NCBI GenBank assembly: GCA_025769875.1
Contig: JAGFNK010000166.1
Span: forward strand, 40,067 to 104,066
Direction: 5' to 3'
From: Russula earlei
Taxonomy: Eukaryota > Basidiomycota > Agaricomycetes > Russulales > Russulaceae
DNA: 64,000 nucleotides
In this document: in pieces, positions 45,561 through 57,629 of the stretch
Layout of the letters: each line of letters starts with the position of its first letter
Numbering within the stretch: the first letter of the stretch is position 1
The notes under the pieces: generated by a model
Database searches by the model: none
Seen by the model: the letters and a program-made list of their open reading frames with translations, nothing else
Told to the model about the DNA's origin: nothing
Program-made: the position numbers and the translations under genes

Positions 45561-48530
45561 AGTGTTCAGATCTGCACATAGGGGAGGCTGCCGTTAAAAC
45601 ATTAATATATTGCCTAATCGCCATAGGCGTTGTGTCTCCAGAGTGCTTGGTCAACTGGACTTCCGCGTTGGAACGGAGCGGAATGTGGAAGCGGAACAGA
45701 AGTCCGCCATCCTGAGGCGAGACCTCTGAGATTACAGGAGCGGAGTGGAATCTGCCATCCCAAAGCAATCTGAGATGTACCTTGATTGATTGATGTCTGT
45801 AGCCAAGCAATTGCATGAAACGCGGATCCTGAGGTATGATGCAATCTCGCCTAGATCTGTCAACTTGTAGCGTGTAGACAAAGATAGATGTGTGAGGTGT
45901 ATGCTCGCAGAGGTGGGCGTGGAAACTGTGAGAGTCGCCTAAGATAGTAACATTATCAACACAGAGGATAATGATGAAATGATAATGTGATCCCCCCACG
46001 TCTTGGCAATGACATAGGCCCACATGAGAATGCGTGCAAGTGAACGCGAGCCACTAAGGACTCCATGAGAGCATAAATCCCATGTACGATAGGTCTGTGT
46101 AAGACCAGATAAGTGCTTTCAGTGTGATGAAACCTTGGGGTTGCTCCAAATGAATCTAATCTTCATCACCCAGTGAGCCGAAGAGGGACACTGACTGGAC
46201 GTATTCGGATCTCCCAATCCTATAGCGCGATCAACGCTAATAAAGAGTCGCTAAGACTCGGACCTGGCTACTGGTGAGAAGGTTTCATCAACTGTAATGC
46301 CTTTGACTTGGGGGAACCCCTGTGCAACTAGAAGGCACGCACGAAATCTCTTAACGGATTTGCGTGCTTAACACACCCATGCTGATAAGATCAATAAGAT
46401 CATTGAGATCCCAGGTACCAGTTTACGCAAGCATGCCAATCACATATGGATATGCGACTTGCCACCCGTCGGCAGAACCTGATAAAGTGGGCTTTCCCGA
46501 TATGTAGCCTATTGATTGCTTCTGCTGTAGCCAAGCCATATGCGACAAGCGCCCTCTCAAATCTGTGTGCACAGTCCCTCCGAGATATTTCGGACACAGA
46601 CGCAAGCAAGACCCAGAATGTCTAAGTGAGAGTGGATGCGGGGAACCGATGGAGTGTCCCAACAGTGCTGAGTGAGTTTGGCGTGATGTACAGGCTGTGT
46701 GCGGTGAGGCAGAATGAGGGAATCTGGCTGCGTGATGCAGGGTAAGGTGAAGTGAGTGTGGTGTGTGGGGAGTCTAATGGGGTTTCTGGATATGCGCAAT
46801 CAACCAGTTTGTGTGAATTTGGCATTGAGTATCACCGATCCTGTAAGGACCAAGAATTGTGCAGGTGGAGCAGTGTTAGTAACATGTCCCCTGAGTAGCA
46901 GTATGTATGCGCTTGTTGTGCGATGATAAGACTATGATGGTCAGGCGTGTGCAGATATGCCCTACATCTGAAGACATGGAATGATGAAGCTGGATGAAGT
47001 GTGCACCCACTGAGAAATGCGTGATAGAGTCCAATCGTAGATATGGATGGCAGCATTAGTATTTAGCTCCAGGACCCGAGAGTGAGACCAGCGCCATGCA
47101 ACTGTGAGCATGTGTTGTCTCCAAGGGTCTCAGTCCATCTTTCGGCTCCTCTGTTCTCCTGTGGTAAATCTGGCATTGTCAATCTGTGTGTGATTCCTCA
47201 CTGATCCAAGACTGATCTGAGCGCGTGTTGCCCAATAGCTAGCGCCTTGAATTGATCTCACATGCAGCAGATTGGCTAAGGTACCGTAGATAATTTGTAG
47301 CCAAGGATCTGATTGCTAAGGGGCAGCCGAGAAAAGAAGCCGTGTTCACTAGCCGAGCTTGCTAGCCGAGTGCATACCCCAGACAAGATGACTGATCGTG
47401 ATCTGTAGCGCTAAGCGAGATCCGAGTTATAGAATCACTGTAGTAGATTAACACGTGGTGGAAACATATGTTCCATGTGCTGATGTGAGATGTGGAATGA
47501 AAAGGGCACTTCTGTGCATGTGTAGAGCTGGAGTTATGAAATGAATATGATGAACAGTATATTGTGCTCCAGATTTGCATGATCTTCCAATCTTTGTGTA
47601 AATTTGAACACCCCTCTTGAGTGTATGTGATGCATCCCTCATTCCAAAGTAGCATGCGCACTGAGTAGTCACGTGCATCGGCCTTTGGTACATGTATGAT
47701 GTCTATGAGGGTTAATAGAATATCTCCAACTCCTTCTGGCTGGCAGGACGGATACCAATCAAGTCCAGATCTGTCTGATGACTGCAAGACCTCCCAGAGT
47801 AACACATCTGGAGGCCAGAGCACAATAAATGCAGTCGGGAGTCCGGAACGGACTAATGTAATGGGTAGCTCCGGAGTCGATCAAGATCTAGCTGCCACAT
47901 AAAGGGAAACCCAGAATCTCATCTTCATCGGATGTCTGACACCTCGGTGATAGTGCAGCAGTGCCCACTATGTATGCGCTGATGTTCCTGTCAGTACCTG
48001 TCACTTTGTCTTTTGTTTTCATCGCCTTCTCCCTTCTCTTCCAATGGTCTGGAGTGTGTGCCCAAGTTTGTTGCAATAATAGCATTGTGTTTCGGATGTA
48101 GCGTTGTCTATCTTTACTGGAATGTCTGTATTAAGTGAGGGTGGAGAGGCCAGCCCGACGACCGGGGAAAGGTCCATCGGAGCGCCGGAGGCTAGAATTG
48201 TTTGACGCGACAGCCGAGTAGGCATCGGATAATGCTTTAGTGAATATGAAAGTGATAAGGAGATTCAATATGAGTATGTCATCATTTAGGAGAGTGATTC
48301 TTGCATCGTTTAATTGTTGCAATTGCTGGAATGCCGGATGTATGTCGTCTAGGAATGTGCCTGTGAGGGCTACGAATGAATATGAATGCTGACATTTGAT
48401 CCAACACCGCCGTATGTGCATTTGAGTTCCTCCACTTGAGCTTGCAAGTAAACAATTTGATGTCATTTTTTACTGCCAATGTGACCTTTCTGAACATATA
48501 TTTCAAGAGCACGTGCGTCTAAGGGAGATC
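45424..48530 (-). pseudogene. Copia-2 gag-pol remnants
   Basis: Scattered minus-strand fragments in all three frames: gag IHIRSPHRHIPRR; zinc knuckle CYYCNKLGHTLQT; pre-integrase VPKADARDYSVRMLLWNEGC; integrase end RCRAYLHTPDHHS; RT ADD-type motif changed to CVDNVTILG; then a C-terminal stretch SLDCAFTRIHTHSHF. Order fits Ty1/Copia. No frame exceeds 200 codons. Not functional. Confidence 0.75.
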
Positions 48531-48925
48531 TCCCCCAGCGTCCCAAGTGGTATTGCTGGAGAGACTATCATCTGTGATGTGCGACACGCGATAACTATTC
48601 ATGATTGTGGGGTAATGGCCAGTAAGCGAGATGACCAAGCAAGTGATCGAGATTTTGGAGGGAACGTAAACATGGTGCGAGGGTGCCATGAGTAAATGTT
48701 AGGTAAATGTGGATTGCCAATCCGGGCTAATGGAGCGGTTGTTGCCAGATTAATGAAGATAAATGAGTACCCCTGACACATGATAGCGTGTGCATCAATC
48801 CTTCAGCTCCAGGGACCGAGGGAGTAGGGTGTCATCTGATTAACAGAGGCTCTTTGAATAAGGGAGATATATCAAGGAAAAATGATGAGCTTGTGTGTGA
48901 ATCTTCGACTTTGGAATTTAGACAC

Positions 48926-48942
48926 GGTCAGGGCCCATAACC
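48926..48942 (-). other. Copia-2 primer binding site
   Basis: Minus strand GGTTATGGGCCCTGACC follows the 5' LTR; complementary to the initiator tRNA-Met anticodon region. Confidence 0.65.
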
Positions 48943-49422
48943 TGTTGAAGCAGATGGGTGGAGGTTATGATAAGAGCAATAAGATCCTTAAGATCTATCA
49001 AAAGATATTTCAGTTTGTGTTAGACAAAACTATAATTCAGTAATACCTATCACAAGATATCTACAACGTGTGATTAGATGCAAGAGATAAGATAGGAAAC
49101 AGTAAGTACTCACTTCAGTATTGTGTAAGACAAGACTGAAGTGATCTATCAAAATACGATGCTCTTAAGTACTCCAGAGCATCTCTAAGTACACTGCAGG
49201 TAGCTACCATCAATAAGAAACAATGATCATACAAGGATCAGTTGTTAGTAGCTACCGATTGTCATCAATTAACTTATCATTGTAAGTAACGCAGATCTCA
49301 GCATATGAGCTGAGCCAGTGATGCCCAGTCCGTGTAACCAACGTGTCAACACGCCTTGGCTGTGATTACATCACAACGTCCCAGGGTAGTGGTAACACAC
49401 CAAATCAATGATAATCTCAACA
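48943..49422 (-). repeat. Copia-2 5' LTR
   Basis: 480 bp. Roughly 20-odd differences from the 3' LTR, many of them CpG transitions. Confidence 0.95.
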
Positions 49423-51072
49423 ACTTCTGCCTCCTCTTCCTCGTCTCCCTCGAGCAGTAAGTGGAGGTTCTGACCCAGCCCTAGCCTCAGCTGGTGTAGC
49501 ATGACGTGAAGTGGTTGGGGATGGCGTTAATGAAGGAAGGGGGGTATCTAGATTAATAGTGCCATCATTCAAGACAGTCGCTACCAATCCTTCCGCAGCA
49601 GAGGTTTCCACCGTAGCACTAGTCAAAGTACTCTTGAGGCCTTTCACTGCTGAAGATGTATGAGTCAGAGTTTTTTTGAGGCCTTCCACTGCTGTAGATG
49701 CTGCTCGAGCATTAGGGACTGCATCTTGTAAGATCTCCACAGTGCCTCATAAGTGTCCCCTTAACATCCTTTCTTCTGGCAAGAGCAGCCTTAGATGACT
49801 ACACCTCTTGATAGGTTGATAAAATTTGTGATTGCCGGGGACTATACAGTGTTGGTGGGAGATGCAGGCATAGTGAGGGGTCTCGCAGTGTCGGTCCCAA
49901 TGTCCTTTCCATCCAGACCATCGGCACTTGTGTTCATACATGAGTGGCCACCATTTAGCCATTGCTGTATTGTAAGGGGGGGATGGAGGGCAAGAAAACT
50001 TTCCTCTCTCAATCTCCTCCTCCTCGCGAGCTCCTGAAGATGGTCCTGCTTCTCCTGCCTCTTCATTTGAAGAATGTTTGCTTCTAGCCCCTCCTCTAAT
50101 TCTTTCTGCAATGTGGCGGGCAACGACAAGTTGTACTTCTGGTAAGTGGAGCTCCTCTTGCCATATTCCCATACCTTCCAGAATGCCTTGCAAACCATTT
50201 TCTCTTGAGACAAGAGACCACATTTCACATGTGCGAGGGAGGAATTTGGCAGCTTGGAGACGAGAATATGCTCCCTGGTAGATATCCTCCGCTCTAACTC
50301 TATCGAGAGCCAGTTGAGATCTTTCTCACTGAATAACCTTTTGTTGCTCATTGAGTAATTGATTTCGTTGAGCCAGGCTAGAGAGTCGCATGGAATGCTG
50401 GTTAATGCGCCATATCTCAGCTTGGATTCCAGCATCTCCCAACGTCTGTGTGACTGAGGTAAGGAGGGAATTGAACATGTGGAGAGTGAAATCTGGGATG
50501 TCACCTGTAAGAACGTCAGGGTATTCTTCTTCACCCGCTGGCTGGAACTTGGGGTAGAGGTTGTAATTAGGGTACATGTGTAAGGGTTCTCCAAAGACCA
50601 ACTTGTCCTTTCCTTGACAGCCCCAGATGAATGGTTCTTCTGAACCCAGGTTTCCACCCACACCCCATCAAATATATTTGGCTGAGATGATTTCATGCCA
50701 GTTGTTTGGGATAGTGATATAGGCGAGGTGTTGGCTGGGGTCATAGCGCTCCCATCCTTCTCCAGGAATATTGGGGTCCACATAGGTACTCGTTGGGGAG
50801 ATGGGTGTGAAGGGAATTGGACTAACCGATCCTTCTGTTGTAGGCCCGGAGGGGACAACTGCCTCGAGGTATTCGAGGTCAGGGAGAGATGGAGAAGGGG
50901 TTTGGATGTGGTAGGAAGGAGAGGTTTGCCCATCTGTAGACATTTCTGTTCTGTTGCCAACAAGGTCAAGATAGACAGGGAGAAGTGGATCAATGTGAGT
51001 ACAACTGAGTCATTGGCAAATTTCTTCGATGGGGGATGAAGGCCTACTTGAATTGGTGTTGCTTTCCATACA

Positions 51073-52034
51073 TGTCAAGACTCACTGTTGAACTATCCAG
51101 TTCAAGAGCGAGGGATAAGCTCGAAGACGAGTCGGTAGACGTCCAAGACCGCATGGGCAAGAAGTAGAGTCCAGAGTAGTAACAGATACCAGAGGGGTAT
51201 TGTTACTGTGAGAGTCGAGCAATCACGCAGGGAAGAGGCCAGGGTAGTCACAAGGGGATGGTCCTTAAAGGAGTATCCCAGGAATAGAGAGTGCCGTAAA
51301 CAAATGGACAGTCTGAGGACTGTCCGCTACTTTATTGAGTGCTCATATACTACAAGAGAACTGCTAAATAGGGAACAAGTTGTAACCTTGTTATCAAGCA
51401 CAATAGAGTGATGAGTAAGAAGTCAGGGGATGCTTACTGAGCATGCTCAGTCATGCTCAGTAAGCTGCTGAGTAAGAAGACTCTTCTTGATGAGTAAGAG
51501 CTTCCATTGTCCACGTGTTCACTGCTTTAGTGCACGTGCAAGCACCTGATTCATTTCCTGTTAGTTAGTTTAGGGCCGGTCATTTGAGGACTTGTAGTTT
51601 GGTTAGGGAATAGTGATATCTTATAAGGCCCTTATATAGTTCTATTAGGGTCCTTAGAGTCGACCCTAATACTTCTATTAAGGTCCTTAGTGTTGCCTTA
51701 TAGTTCGTTCTATAGTTATTAGAGTTGGTCTAATAACGCGTTGTAGGGTCTTTGATACTAGGTTAGTACCTATTGTAGAGTTCCTAGGGTCGTTCCAAAG
51801 GGTCCTTAGGAAGGCCCTAATGCTGTCTTTTGTTGCTAGAAGGGTTGCCTTTAGGTGGGGCTTGCTGTATGTCGATTGTGCCGAGAATCACTCACGCAAC
51901 AATGCTCGCGCGATATTGTGGACACCTCTACTCACCCCTTTTGCTCGTGTGAACAGGGTGACACCATAGAGACCAGGTTTCCTCCTATAAGGAAGGGTCC
52001 TTCAAGGGCCCTCTCCGGAGAATGGTTCATGACA
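51073..52034 (-). repeat. Solo LTR C3 (962 bp)
   Basis: TGTCAAGACTC...GGTTCATGACA with target duplication ATACA (51068-51072 and 52035-52039). Inserted between the chromodomain and ORF3 of Gypsy-D. Confidence 0.95.
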
Positions 52035-52142
52035 ATACAGGCTTTTATAGTCCTAATGGCTGTTGGATTCTTCTTGTAAAAGTCTTTCACAAGGTCGGGG
52101 GCATGTAGATTAGTGGCTGGCTCCCAAGAGTCGTGAGCAGAG
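52035..52142 (-). pseudogene. Gypsy-D chromodomain, C-terminal half
   Basis: AHDSWEPATNLHAPDLVKDF then YKKNPTAIRTIKAC: the second half of the chromodomain, separated from its first half (57630-57717) by Copia-3. Confidence 0.88.
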
Positions 52143-52622
52143 TGTTGAGATTATCATTGATTTGGTGTGTTACCACTACCCTGTGACGTTGTGATGTAAT
52201 CACAGCCGAATGCATTAACACATTGGTTACACGGACCGGGCATCACCGGCTCAGCTCATATGCTGAGATCTGCGTTACTTACAATGATAAGTTAATTGAT
52301 GACAATTGGTAGCTACTAACAACTGATCCTTGTATGATCTTTGTTTCTTATTGATGGTAGCTACTTGCAGTGTACTTAGAGATGCTCTGGAGTACTTAAG
52401 AGAGTTGTATTTTGATAGATCACTTCAGTCTTGTCTTACACAATCCTGAAGTGAGTACTTACTGTTTCCTATCTTATCTCTCACATCTAATCACACGTTG
52501 TAGATATCTTTTGATAGGTATTACTGAATTATAGTCTTGTCTTACACAATACTGAAATATCTTTTGATAGATCTTAAGGATCTTATCACTGTTATCATAA
52601 CCTGCACCCATCTGCTTCAACA
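52143..52622 (+). repeat. Copia-3 5' LTR
   Basis: 480 bp, TGTTGAGATTATC...GCTTCAACA. Confidence 0.95.
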
Positions 52623-52639
52623 GGTTATGGGCCCTGACC
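52623..52639 (+). other. Copia-3 primer binding site
   Basis: GGTTATGGGCCCTGACC, the same initiator-tRNA-Met half-site as Copia-2. Confidence 0.65.
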
Positions 52640-53292
52640 GTATCTAAAGTCCAAAGTCGAAGATTCACACACAAGCTTATCATTTTTTCCCTCTTCACAA
52701 GCCTCTGTTATCAGACAACTCCCTACTCCCTCGGTCCCTGGAGCTGAAGGATTGATGCACACGTTATCTATCACGCATCAGGGGTACTGATTTGATCTTC
52801 AATAATCCAGCAACAACTGCTCTGTTAGCCCGGGTTGGCAATTCGCAATTACCTAAAGTTCACTCACTGCACCCTCGCCTAATGTTTACGTTCCCTCCTC
52901 GATCTCTATCACTCGCTTGGTCATCTTGCTTACTGGCCATTACCCCACATCCTGAATAATTATTGCGCGTTGCATTACAGTTACAGATGATAGCCCCTCC
53001 AGCAATACTTCTTAGGATGCTGAGGGAGAACACTTTTAGATGCACATGCTCTTGAAATATACAATTCAGAAGGTCACATTGGCAGTAACAAAAATGACAT
53101 CAAATTGTATACTTGCAAGCTCAAGTGGGAGGAACTCAAACGCGCATATGGCAGTGTCAGATCAATGTCAAGCATTCTACACATGGGCATCCCTTACATG
53201 CACATTCCTAGATATTAGACGACACACATCAGACATTCCCATGATTGCAAACATCAAACGATGCATGGATCACTCTCCAATATAACCATTTA

Positions 53293-53897
53293 TGTTGTAA
53301 TTTACCCCTTTTTCGGTTCATCCATAAATCCCTCTCATTATTGTTCTTCTTTGTTATCCTTGTTTCCATGGTTACTGTTTCATCCCTTGATGGTGATCCC
53401 CTATTGTTTCATCTATTGTGTTTCACTTATTGTGTTTCACCTATTGTCGAGTTATTTTTGCTATTGGTCTACCTTTGCCTATTGTTCTGCTTATGGTACT
53501 GTACAGCCTCACTACATACAGTATTTAAGCGCCTGTAGAAGCTGGGGAATGCCCCAAGCTTAGCTTTGTCCCATTTCCTGTCCCATCCCTTTGCCCTGTA
53601 CTGTCTCTCAATCACAACTTGTGTTGTGCTGGCTTTCATCTTGCTTGACCTGAGCACACCTCAAGGAACCCTTGTGTTCCTCTTCCTCCTCTGCCTCTCT
53701 CTCATCATCCTCCTCTTCTGCAAAACCAGAAGATCAACTCTGTCTGCAGACTGAGTCATTGTTTGACTCAGCCTTGAGACGCTAAACCTTTGATCCGGTC
53801 TCTGTCAGCCAGCCCCACTGAACCCTTGAACCAAGTCACAGGGACTTGGCCCCACTGAACCTTGAGCTAACGCTCTTATGGCCGCAACGCCGTAACA
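53293..53897. repeat. Solo LTR G (605 bp)
   Basis: TGTTGTAATTTACC...CGCCGTAACA with target duplication ATTTA (53288-53292 and 53898-53902). Absent from Copia-2 at the matching place in gag, which confirms insertion. The T-rich hydrophobic open frames inside are not genes. Confidence 0.92.
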
Positions 53898-56157
53898 ATT
53901 TATTCATATTGAATCTCCATTTCACCTTCTTATCTATCTAAACGTTATCTGACGCTCACTCGGCTGTTGCGTCGACAAAATTCTAGCCTCCGGCACTCCG
54001 ATGGACCTTTCCACACACGATCCAGTACAGATCATAATGAAGATGGTCGTCAGGCCGGCCTCTCCGCCTCACAAAATACAGTCATTCCAGTAAAGACACA
54101 CAATGCTATGTCTGAAATATAATGCTGTTATTGCAATCAACTTGGGCACGCAGTCTGGACTACCGGAAGGAGAAGGCGATGAGTACAAAAGTGACAGGCA
54201 CTGACAGGAACGTCAGCACACACATAGTGGGCAATACTGCTCCTATCACTGAGGTATTGGATGTCCAATGAATATGAGATTCTGGGTTTCCCTTTATGCA
54301 GCGGCTAGATCTTGATCGACTACCGAGCTCCTCATCATATTAGTCCATTCCAGACCCCCGACTTCATTATTTGTGCTCCGGCCTCCAGATCTATTACTCT
54401 GGGAGGTTATACAGTCATCAGACAGATTGGGACTGGATCTGCGTCCATCCTGCTGGCCGGAAGGCCTTGGAGATATTCTTATTAACCCTCATAGACATTC
54501 TACATGTACCAAAGGCCGATGCATGCGACTACACAGTGCGTGCGCTACTTCGGAACGGGGGATGCATCACTTACACTCAAGAGGGGTGTTCAAATTTACA
54601 CATCAAAGATTGGAACATCGCACACAGCTATCTGGAAAACAATCTATTGTTTATTGACTTCATAACTCCAACTCTACATGTGCAAAGAAGTGTCCTATCA
54701 TTCCACATCCAGCATCAGCGCATGGGACATATGTTTCCACCATGCATTAATCTATCACAGTGATTCCGGTACTTGGATCTCGCTTGGCTTTACAGATCAT
54801 GATCAGTTATCCTGTCTGGAGTATACACTCGGCAACCAAACACTTCTTTTCTGGGCTTCCCCTTAGCGATCAGATCCTTGGCTACAGATTATCTACAGCA
54901 CCTTAGCCGATCTGCTGCATGCAAGATCAATTCGAGGCGCTAGCTTTTGAGGCAACGCAGGCTCACATACTTATCAGTTCATGGAGGGATCAAACATAGA
55001 TTAACAATGCTAGATTCACCACAGGAGAATGGAGTGCCAGATAGATGGAATTGGACCCTTGAAGACAACACGTGCTCAAAGTTGCATGGTGCTGGTCTTA
55101 GCCTTGGGTTCTGGAGCTTAGTACTAACGCTGCTGTCCATACTAATGATTGGACTCCATCATGCATTCTCTGTGCACACACACTTCATACACTGTGAACA
55201 GACGGACTGACTCCGGTTGTCTCACAATTCCGCCTTCTTTAGACATAGGGCGTATGTCTACACACCTGACCGTCGTAATCTTATTGCGTGACAAGTGCAT
55301 ACTGCATAGCCAGGGGACATGTTACAGACACTGCTCTGCCTGCACAACTCTTGGTCCCTACAGGACCGGTGACATTCTCTGCCTTACTTTCACATGAACC
55401 GGATCGTCGGCACTTCGTTCCGCACCTCTGGAAACCCCATTAGATTCCCTCACACCACACTCACTCGACCTTACCCCACCTATACAGCCAGTTCCACACA
55501 CTCCGCCATACCGTTTATGCCATCCTCACTTAGCATTATTGGGACAATTCATTGGTCTGCTGCATCAACTCTCAACTCGGTCTTATTCGTGTCCACATTC
55601 CAAATGTCTTGGAAGGACTGCACACACAGATCCGAGAGGGCGCTTATCACATACGGCTTGGCTATGTGGAAGCGATCACTAGGCTACATATCGGGAAGGC
55701 ACTTTATCGGATTCTGCCAATGAGTGGCAAGTCGCATGTCAAATATATGATCGGTGTGCTTGCGAAAATTGGTACCTGGGATATCAATTGATCTTATAGA
55801 TCTTATCGGAATGGGTGTGCTGCATGCAAATCTTGGAGATTTTGCGTGCGTTTCAGTTGCACAGGGGTTCACCCAATTTACAAGGCATTGACATTGATGA
55901 AACCTTCTAACCAGTAGCCAGGTCCAAGTCTTAGCGACTCTTGTTCAGCGTTGGCCGTGCGAACACATTGGGAAATCAATGGATGTCTTGTTGACATTCC
56001 TATTTGGCTCACTGGGTGACAAGATTTAGTTTTATTGGAGCAACCGCAAGGCTTCATCACACCGGACGGACAAGAAAGCTTTTCTTTGGTCTTACACAGG
56101 CCTATCGTATATGGGACTTACGTTCTCATGGAGTCCTTAGTGACTCACGTTTACATG

Positions 56158-56350
56158 CACGCATTCTCATGCGGGCTTCACAAGTCATACGCACACATTC
56201 TCATGTGGGCTTCATGTTCATGCACACGCATTCTCATGTGGGCTTCATGTTCATGCGCACGCATTCTCATGCGGGCATTGGTTTCATGTGCATGCATTCC
56301 CATGCGGGCACTTATCTTGGCTTTGCGCTCACACATTCTCATGCAGACAT
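56158..56350. repeat. Minisatellite in Copia-3, unit about 32 bp
   Basis: About five imperfect units built on CGCATTCTCATGTGGGCTTC. Copia-2 has a single unit at the equivalent place (near 46.03 kb). Confidence 0.75.
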
Positions 56351-57140
56351 ATGTCATCGCCAAGACACGGGGGGATCCATTGCCAACTCCTTATCAGTTC
56401 ACATCCTCTCTGCTGATGACATCATTATCTTAGGCAACCCTCACAGTCTCAATGCTCACATCTACAGGCACATATACATCCTTGTCTATACACTACGAGT
56501 TGACAGATCTAGGTGAGATCGCATCATATCTTGGGATCCGCATTACACGCAATCGCTCGGCTAACACAGACATTGATCAATCAAGGTACATCTCGGATCA
56601 CTTCAGGATGGCGGATTCCACTCTGCTTCTGTAATCTCGGAGGTCTTACCTCAGGATGGCGGACTTCCGTTCCGCTTCCGCATTCCGCTCCGTTCCGATG
56701 CGGAAGTCCAGTTGATCAAGCACTCCAGAGATGCAACACCTATGGCGATTAGGCAATATATTAATGTTTTAACAGCAGCCTCCCCTATGTGCAGATCTGA
56801 ACACTTCACTGAACACTTTCCTGGCAGTCTCTCGACTGCATCTACACTTTCCTGGCAGTCTCTTGACTGTGCGTTTACACACGTTCACACTTTCCTTTGC
56901 AGTCTCTCACCTGCATACGCATATTCATTTGAAGTCTTTCAACTCATTTCCTTTGGAGTCCCTCGACTTGCAGTCTCTCGACTCACCCACTCTTTAATCA
57001 CTTGCATTTCACTGCAATACCTACCTCATCAAGACGTCCACCTGCTGATGGTCTTACCACGCTGCACACCCACACACAACACCAGTCCTTTCGTTACTGG
57101 GTTAGATCTCTCTTGATCTAATCTACCGACTGTCTCAATC

Positions 57141-57149
57141 ACAGGGGGA
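57141..57149 (+). other. Copia-3 polypurine tract
   Basis: ACAGGGGGA abuts the 3' LTR. Confidence 0.75.
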
Positions 57150-57629
57150 TGTTGAGCTTATCATTGATTTGGTGTGTTACCACTACCCTGTGACGTTGTG
57201 ATGTAATCACAGCCAAATGCATTAACATGTTGGTTACATGGACCGGGCATCACTGGCTCAGCTCATATGCTGAGATCTGCGTTACTTACAATGATAAGTT
57301 AATTGATGACAATTGGTAGCTACTAACAACTGATCCTTGTATGATCTTTGTTTCTTATTGATGGTAGCTACTTGCAGTGTACTTAGAGATGCTCTGGAGT
57401 ACTTAAGAGAGTTGTATTTCGATTGATCACTTCAGTCTTGTCTTACACAATACTGAAGTGAGTACTTACTGTTTCCTATCTTATCTCTCGCATCTAATCA
57501 CGCATTGTAGATATCCTTTGATAGGTATTACTGAATTATAGTCTTGTCTTACACAATACTGAAATATCTTTTGATAGATCTTAAGGATCTTATCGCTGTT
57601 ATCATAACCTGTGCCCATCTGCTTCAACA
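57150..57629 (+). repeat. Copia-3 3' LTR
   Basis: 480 bp, TGTTGAGCTTATC...GCTTCAACA. Confidence 0.95.

Larger units (their letters stand above)
44727..49422 (-). mobile_element. Copia-2: degenerate Ty1/Copia element
   Basis: 4,696 bp with 480-bp LTRs and perfect target duplication ACTTC (44722-44726 and 49423-49427). Inserted in Gypsy-D ORF3. Minus-strand remnants in order: gag (near 48.4), zinc knuckle CYYCNKLGHTLQT (48.06), protease/pre-integrase (IIHVPKADARDYSVRMLLW, 47.7), integrase C-terminus (FRCRAYLHTPDHHSL, 46.97), RT (CVDNVTILGDS, 45.95). No long frame remains. Probably mobilised by other elements or dead. Confidence 0.92.
44386..51069 (-). pseudogene. Gypsy-D ORF3, split by Copia-2
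   Basis: Homolog of Gypsy-1 ORF3. Possible starts: ATG 51069 or MSTDGQTSPSY at 50943. Shared block GEGWERYDPSQHLAYITIP (about 50.75 kb) and TLGDAGIQAEIWRINQHSM (50.4 kb). Then an Arg/Glu-rich region (VARHIAERIRGGARS), and a zinc region CRWSGWKGHWDRHC followed by ETPHYAC (49.85-49.94 kb). The C-terminal part has repeated LKKTLTHTSSAVKGLKSTL and is cut at 49427 by Copia-2. It resumes at 44721 and ends GYHGVSD at 44386. Frames shift several times. Function unknown. Confidence 0.75.
53040..57116 (+). pseudogene. Copia-3 gag-pol remnants
   Basis: Gag pieces at 53040-53285 (TLAVTKMTSNCILASSSG, FLDIRRHTSDIPM) and 53900-54180 after solo LTR G, with a damaged zinc knuckle. Pre-integrase at 54.48-54.6 (LHVPKADACDYTVRALLRNG). 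RT at 56.03 (MEQPQGFITPDGQESFSLV), 56.41 (ADDIIILGNPHS) and 56.49 (YELTDLGEIASYLGIRITRN). C-terminal repeat-rich end to about 57.1 kb. Many stops and frame changes; not functional. Confidence 0.75.
52143..57629 (+). mobile_element. Copia-3: degenerate Ty1/Copia element, inverted relative to Copia-2
   Basis: 5,487 bp with 480-bp LTRs and perfect target duplication CAGAG (52138-52142 and 57630-57634). Same family as Copia-2 but on the plus strand. Longer because of solo LTR G (605 bp) and an expanded minisatellite. It sits inside the Gypsy-D chromodomain, between WKGYSS and AHDSW. Confidence 0.93.

Noticed and set aside
32599..51411. Small frames such as MRVEQSRREEARIVTRG recurring at 32.6, 43.3 and 51.2 kb
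   Set aside because: They lie inside the three copies of the 962-bp solo LTR; recurrence reflects LTR identity, not a conserved gene.
53245..53754. Hydrophobic plus-strand frames resembling membrane peptides
   Set aside because: They fall in the T-rich solo LTR G with its own target duplication; composition alone explains them.
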